NCBI GenBank assembly: GCA_903813345.2
Contig: CAIIXF020000001.1
Location: forward strand, 55,974,270 to 56,038,269
Length of the DNA stretch: 64,000 nucleotides
Reading direction: 5' to 3'
Origin: Owenia fusiformis
Taxonomy: Eukaryota > Annelida > Polychaeta > Sabellida > Oweniidae
The position numbers and the translations under genes are program-made. Positions 49,020 through 64,000 of the stretch are shown one piece after another. The notes beneath the pieces are model-generated. The model searched no databases and was not told the origin of the DNA. It was given only the letters and a program-made list of their open reading frames with translations. Each line of letters starts with the position of its first letter. Within the stretch, counting starts at the first letter, position 1.

Positions 49020-49985
49020 TGTGACGGATTTGGGTCTTAGGATGTATAATTTCTCAGTTATCTCTGCATTTACATAAAGGCTGAAGGTCTTCATATAATG
49101 GTCAAATTTAATTGTCATTTGTCAACCAATCATGTATCAGTATCTAGCCTTAGTTCTGGGTTTCATAGAGGCTGGTGGTCTTTAGACAGTAGGCACACTT
49201 CCATTGTATCTTTCAACCAATCACTTAACAGTCTGGTCATCTTCAGTCACCTTGAGTTTTGGTGCAAGCAGTCTTTTACTATGGAATATTCTCAGTACCA
49301 ACTGCATTCTAACATTTGCTTCAGTCACTTAACCAATCATTGGTCCATAATTTGTCATGGTCAGTTTTAGAGATGTCCTTTAGTCTTTTAGTACTCAAGT
49401 TAACCAATCAATGGCTTCAATGTCTTGGTCCCTCTGTACAAGCTGCGCTTGGGGTCTCAGGGGTATATAAGTAAATGTTCACCATCAAGACCTCAGTCTC
49501 GCTCCTGGCTCGCTTGGGTAAAGGTCCTCAGCTCTTGTACAGTCTTTATGGATATTTGGACTAGGAATCAATTAATGAATCAATTAAGGAGTTCAGTTTA
49601 TCAATTAGTCGGATATATATTTGTCACCATCTTGGATATTTACTTAAGTTGCAGGCACTTGGTTGTTTTGGGGTGAGTTATCAATGCATTATTTACAGGT
49701 ACTTTGAACACATGATTTCTTTGGCATTATTGTGTGAGATAATTGCAAGCTATCAGTCCAGGTATTGTACTTAGATTTAATTAGTATTGAGGTTACAGGA
49801 GTTGTACTTGTATGCATTTCCTATTGTTATGTAACATGTTCATGTACCTTTTTACTTATAATTAAACAATATAGTAATGTTGATTATTGTTAACCTCAAA
49901 CCGAAATGTTTTGTTTGACCTTTATTATCAAATCAGCCCCCACGAAACTGCACAACCCCCAACACAACACCTTTGGGTCGTTACA
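49020..49985 (+). repeat. 3' LTR
   Basis: Same length as the 5' LTR and, on reading, the same sequence, ending CGTTACA before GTGG. DPYD lies about 3 kb downstream in the same orientation. Confidence 0.93.
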
Positions 49986-50138
49986 GTGGCATTAAATTAC
50001 AAAAACATACATTGCACCTCAAAATGTAAAATATATCAAATAAGGGATATCTTAAAAAAAGGGATATCAAAATTTCCAGTCAACGGTGCCTCTAAAAGAG
50101 CTAATTGGTTTTGTTTGGACATTTACTCAATAATGTAC

Positions 50139-50163
50139 AGGGTGTCCCAAAAAGTGTACCCAA
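50139..50163. mobile_element. Solitary mariner-like terminal repeat
   Basis: TACAGGGTGTCCCAAAAAGT followed by GTACCC is a typical mariner-type end. No partner end was found in the next few hundred bases, so this is a truncated remnant. Related ends occur at 13082 and 27798. Confidence 0.5.
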
Positions 50164-50484
50164 ATAAAACAGAAATTATGCTTTTGACCATATTTCAAGT
50201 TTTGTGTTTATTGGTAGCATGATTGTCAATTCCAATCCAAAAATAGGGTTCACTTCACTGAAAAATATGGAAGAAAACAATGGTGCAGATTTCATAAAGA
50301 AGGACAGTGTTTAATAGAGATATCATACATTCAAACCCAAGAAGTCAATAGCAAGATCTTGGTCTAAAATAATACATTTTATTAATTTTATGAAAAAAAT
50401 CTTTATGAACATTCCTGTATAAATTATACCTTATTATTTAGCTAAACAAACAAAATAATACAAAATGTAAATAGCGTCTCTTGC

Positions 50485-50502
50485 ATGCCTTCGTTTTTGA
50501 CT
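50485..50502 (+). CDS. DPYD: Possible first coding exon of DPYD
   Basis: ATG CCT TCG TTT TTG ACT is followed directly by a consensus donor GTAAGT (50503) in phase 0, the phase required by the first clear DPYD exon at 52987. Joined, the N-terminus would read MPSFLT-NLLSLNP. Vertebrate DPYD has a similarly short first coding exon, but about seven residues longer. The start context is poor and no promoter is visible, so this may be coincidence; the true first exon may be elsewhere. Confidence 0.25.
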
Positions 50503-51278
50503 GTAAGTCCAATAAGGTCATAACTTGTTTATGTCTTGATTATCAGCTTGATCCAAAATTATGCAATACCTGGTTTGTATAGGGTATAAACATTAATAAG
50601 GGGGGGGGGGGGTGATTTCCTTCATGAATTACCAAACACTTTCTTATCTGTTACCTGTCTACCATATGGGTGATTTGGAATATTTAGATAAGAAGTTGAC
50701 AATTGTAATGTAAATATAAAATTGATAGCCACACCTCCATTTTGTAATAATACAGATGTAAACGTCAGCATGGTTTCTTCATGGCAAGTTAAATAAGTCT
50801 GTTTGAATTTGTCTCAAACTATCCAAACATCTAAAGTCAATGTGATATGTAATTCTGATATATTTTATCTATTTAACATAAATACTGTTTTGCTATTTTG
50901 TAAAGAGAACTGGTATCTGTTACATACAATACATTGTCAAAGCAATTGGCAAATTTTATACAAATAAAAGCAAGCAAAAATATAAAAAGTTCAAACAAGG
51001 GTTTAGATTACAGAACCTTAGGCTTATGTTATTTTACTATGAGCTAATCCAACACAGAAGATATGTATATGAACTTGATGTCATATTTCAGTAGTCATTG
51101 TAATTTAAAAAATTCTATCAAAATCAACATAAATATTCTTCTACTTTGGAAATGGACCTTAGATACGGAGATCTATGGAGATTTTTAATTACTTTTAATT
51201 TTGATGTTTTTTAGCTTCATGAAAATGCTCTTTTAGTAAGGTCTTCCATACTAAATTATTTTTGAAAAGGAACAAGTG

Positions 51279-51456
51279 CAGTAAAACCTGTATATCCAAA
51301 CACTTCTCTAATTCGAACATCTTTCAATGTGAAAACTTTTTCTTAGGCCCAATCTCTTGTTGATTAACATATTAAGAAACCTTGAAATGTGAACACTTAC
51401 TAATCTGAACACATTGATCGATCCCTATAATGTTCAAATTGACAGTTTTTACCATA
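51279..51456. mobile_element. MITE, CAGTAAAACCTG family, degenerate copy 3
   Basis: The left end CAGTAAAACCTGTA is intact; the right end GACAGTTTTTACCA is drifted. Interior AACACTT/GAACAC motifs recall the other two copies. Confidence 0.55.
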
Positions 51457-52528
51457 CTGGTATATAACCTGTACCCAAATTAAGGTATTTATTGATTTGG
51501 CCTTCCTTATCGATTACCTTATATCCTGATTATATACAGTATATTGAGGACACAGACAGTCATGAAGCTAAATTTGAAAGGTGAAATGTTAATGAACCCA
51601 TGTGAAATATGGCCCTTCAGACAAGCAATCGTAGCATTATTTTAAGTAATTGATATACTTGATATTTGATTATAAAACACTATAAATAAGATAAATCACG
51701 TTGAGTTTATCAAAAATTGAAATAAAAAAGAATTATATCATGAGACGTGTGATGATGATATGTGCTGGAGTTTTTAGTATTATTCAATTTTTTCTTTTTA
51801 AGTAAAAATTTCCTATACAAATGATAAAACCTTGATGCCTGTGAATTCAATAAAATGATACATTCAGTATATAATCTCACTTTACTAAGTATCTCTTTGT
51901 ATGGAATATATTAATATTTAATTTTGTAATAAAAATATAAAACAAGGGATAGGGTAAAATGTAATTTATTTACATGATGGGGTAAAGATCATGCAATATA
52001 ATAAGTTACTTATTGGTACGGTAGACAAGGTCACACTACCTTGCAGAAATACACATGTAATGTATATATAAGTACCTACTACACATCTTACATTACATTA
52101 GATATATAAGATGGACTTGTGTTGGACCTAAATCATTGGTAACCAATGTGCACAATCTTTTGCAAATACATGTGTTACATTTGGAAAAACCATGCCCAAA
52201 TGTTTTTGTCAAGCTATATCTTATTCAAACTACAAATCTAAATCTAAAATCTAGCTTGTTCAGTGATCATTTTGAAGAAATTGATAGATATCATACTTAG
52301 AAGAACATATTCATCTAAAGTAGAATGTGAATGACAAGTATTAATGAAGTTATAATTTTTCAAGAGATTTTAGAGACCATAAATATGTGTGACAATAAGG
52401 TGCATCTGAGTAGCACAGAGACATGGTTGGTTAAGTTTCTGTTCCGTCATCAATCTTTTGATATCTTCCCCTAATGTTATTTTAAACCAATTTATAAGAA
52501 AGAAAATAATTTTTTCGTTAGTATATAT

Positions 52529-52935
52529 AAGGGTTATGTACTGGGAGGTTTTGGATATGGGGTTTATCCAGAGGGAGATATGCATATCTACCTGAGGGAC
52601 CGTAGGGACCGAAGGTAGATGTGCATATCTCACGAGGGATGAACCCAATATCCAAACCGACCGTACATAACTGCTTTATCCTATACCAAGTAGAGTTTTA
52701 AGGAGCATATGGCCATTTCAATAGTACAAGGTGTAAAAATAAACAAATCATTCATATGCAAAGTCATTTTATTGCATTACCGGAAGCGGGAAGATATGCA
52801 CCGGAAGCGGGAAGATATGCACCGAAGCGGGGTATATGGCGGGAGATATGGAGGTTCCGGATATGGAAACCTCAAAATCAGGATACGGGATATATCTTAC
52901 CAACTTATCTCCCTAAAACTCTACTTGGCATAGGA
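52529..52935. mobile_element. Two adjacent fold-backs ending 51 bp before a DPYD exon
   Basis: 52529-52677 is an imperfect palindrome: GTTATGTACTGGGAGG...AGATATGCATATCTACC faces GGTAGATGTGCATATCTC...GTACATAAC. Next, TCCTATACCAAGTAGAGTTT (52679) pairs with its complement ending at 52935, about 24 of 27 positions. The second holds a 21-bp tandem repeat ACCGGAAGCGGGAAGATATGC (2.5 copies, 52778-52830). GC and CpG are higher than around it. Confidence 0.65.
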
Positions 52936-52986
52936 GAAGATATGATATCCAGATAGAAAATAATTTTATCCAATGTTGGTTTTTAG

Positions 52987-63934
<10,948 letters not shown>

Positions 63935-64000
63935 GTATGGGTGAAAAATCTTGTGAACAGTACTTGCATTGAATTGATACCATGATAATATGACTAGTCT

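Larger units (their letters stand above)
42555..49985 (+). mobile_element. Non-autonomous LTR retrotransposon, 7.4 kb, complete
   Basis: Two direct repeats of 966 bp (42555-43520, 49020-49985) start TGTGACG and end CGTTACA; I saw no difference between them by eye. GTGG flanks both sides (42551-42554, 49986-49989) as a 4-bp target duplication. A primer binding site for tRNA-Ser follows the 5' LTR by 5 nt, and a G-rich tract precedes the 3' LTR. The 5.5 kb interior has no frame longer than about 92 codons and no gag, protease, RT or integrase motif that I could find, so it needs proteins in trans. Size and structure fit a large retrotransposon derivative (LARD). The 4-bp duplication and ends suit a Ty3/gypsy-type parent, but this is inference. 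Confidence 0.92.
49986..52528. other. Intergenic region upstream of DPYD
   Basis: It contains a lone mariner-like end (50139-50163), a MITE (51279-51456) and a possible tiny first DPYD exon (50485-50502). No promoter signature stands out. The remainder is AT-rich with no credible frames. Confidence 0.5.

Overview
This window is AT-rich, intron-rich animal DNA, most likely from a marine invertebrate; nothing in it fixes the phylum. The evidence is split genes with GT-AG introns and conserved metazoan products, few long open frames, and many small inverted-repeat transposons. There are no operons, ribosome binding sites or CRISPR arrays, and I saw no tRNA or rRNA genes.

Three genes can be assembled exon by exon. 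(1) A TMCC-family gene (transmembrane and coiled-coil, ER membrane) runs on the + strand from 3380 to 33650: 15 coding exons, about 610 residues, with a 17.4 kb first intron full of repeats. (2) A peptidyl-tRNA hydrolase 2 gene (PTRH2) lies on the - strand at 39181-41890, convergent with TMCC. It has a UBA-like N-terminal module and an optional exon encoding a membrane anchor. (3) DPYD, dihydropyrimidine dehydrogenase, the first enzyme of uracil/thymine breakdown, starts at or before 52987 on the + strand and runs off the right edge. 18 exons (860 codons) are present; the C-terminal ferredoxin-like part is outside. Two further candidate exons on the - strand near the left edge (523-656, 3900-4049) look protein-like but I could not name the gene. 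The three named genes do not form one pathway; their adjacency is simply local gene order.

Between PTRH2 and DPYD sits a complete LTR retrotransposon (42555-49985) with two 966-bp LTRs that read as identical, a 4-bp target duplication and a primer site matching tRNA-Ser. It has no gag or pol, so it looks young and non-autonomous. The other intergenic and intronic DNA holds a 5.2 kb fold-back structure (12168-17327), MITEs of at least five families, minisatellites, and a scattered 22-34 bp palindrome (consensus CCATGGGCTTTC / GAAAGCCCATGG), several copies of which are flanked by short direct repeats as if transposed. The palindrome family, the young non-autonomous retrotransposon, the fold-back and the apparent anchored/soluble splice choice of PTRH2 are the most interesting points.
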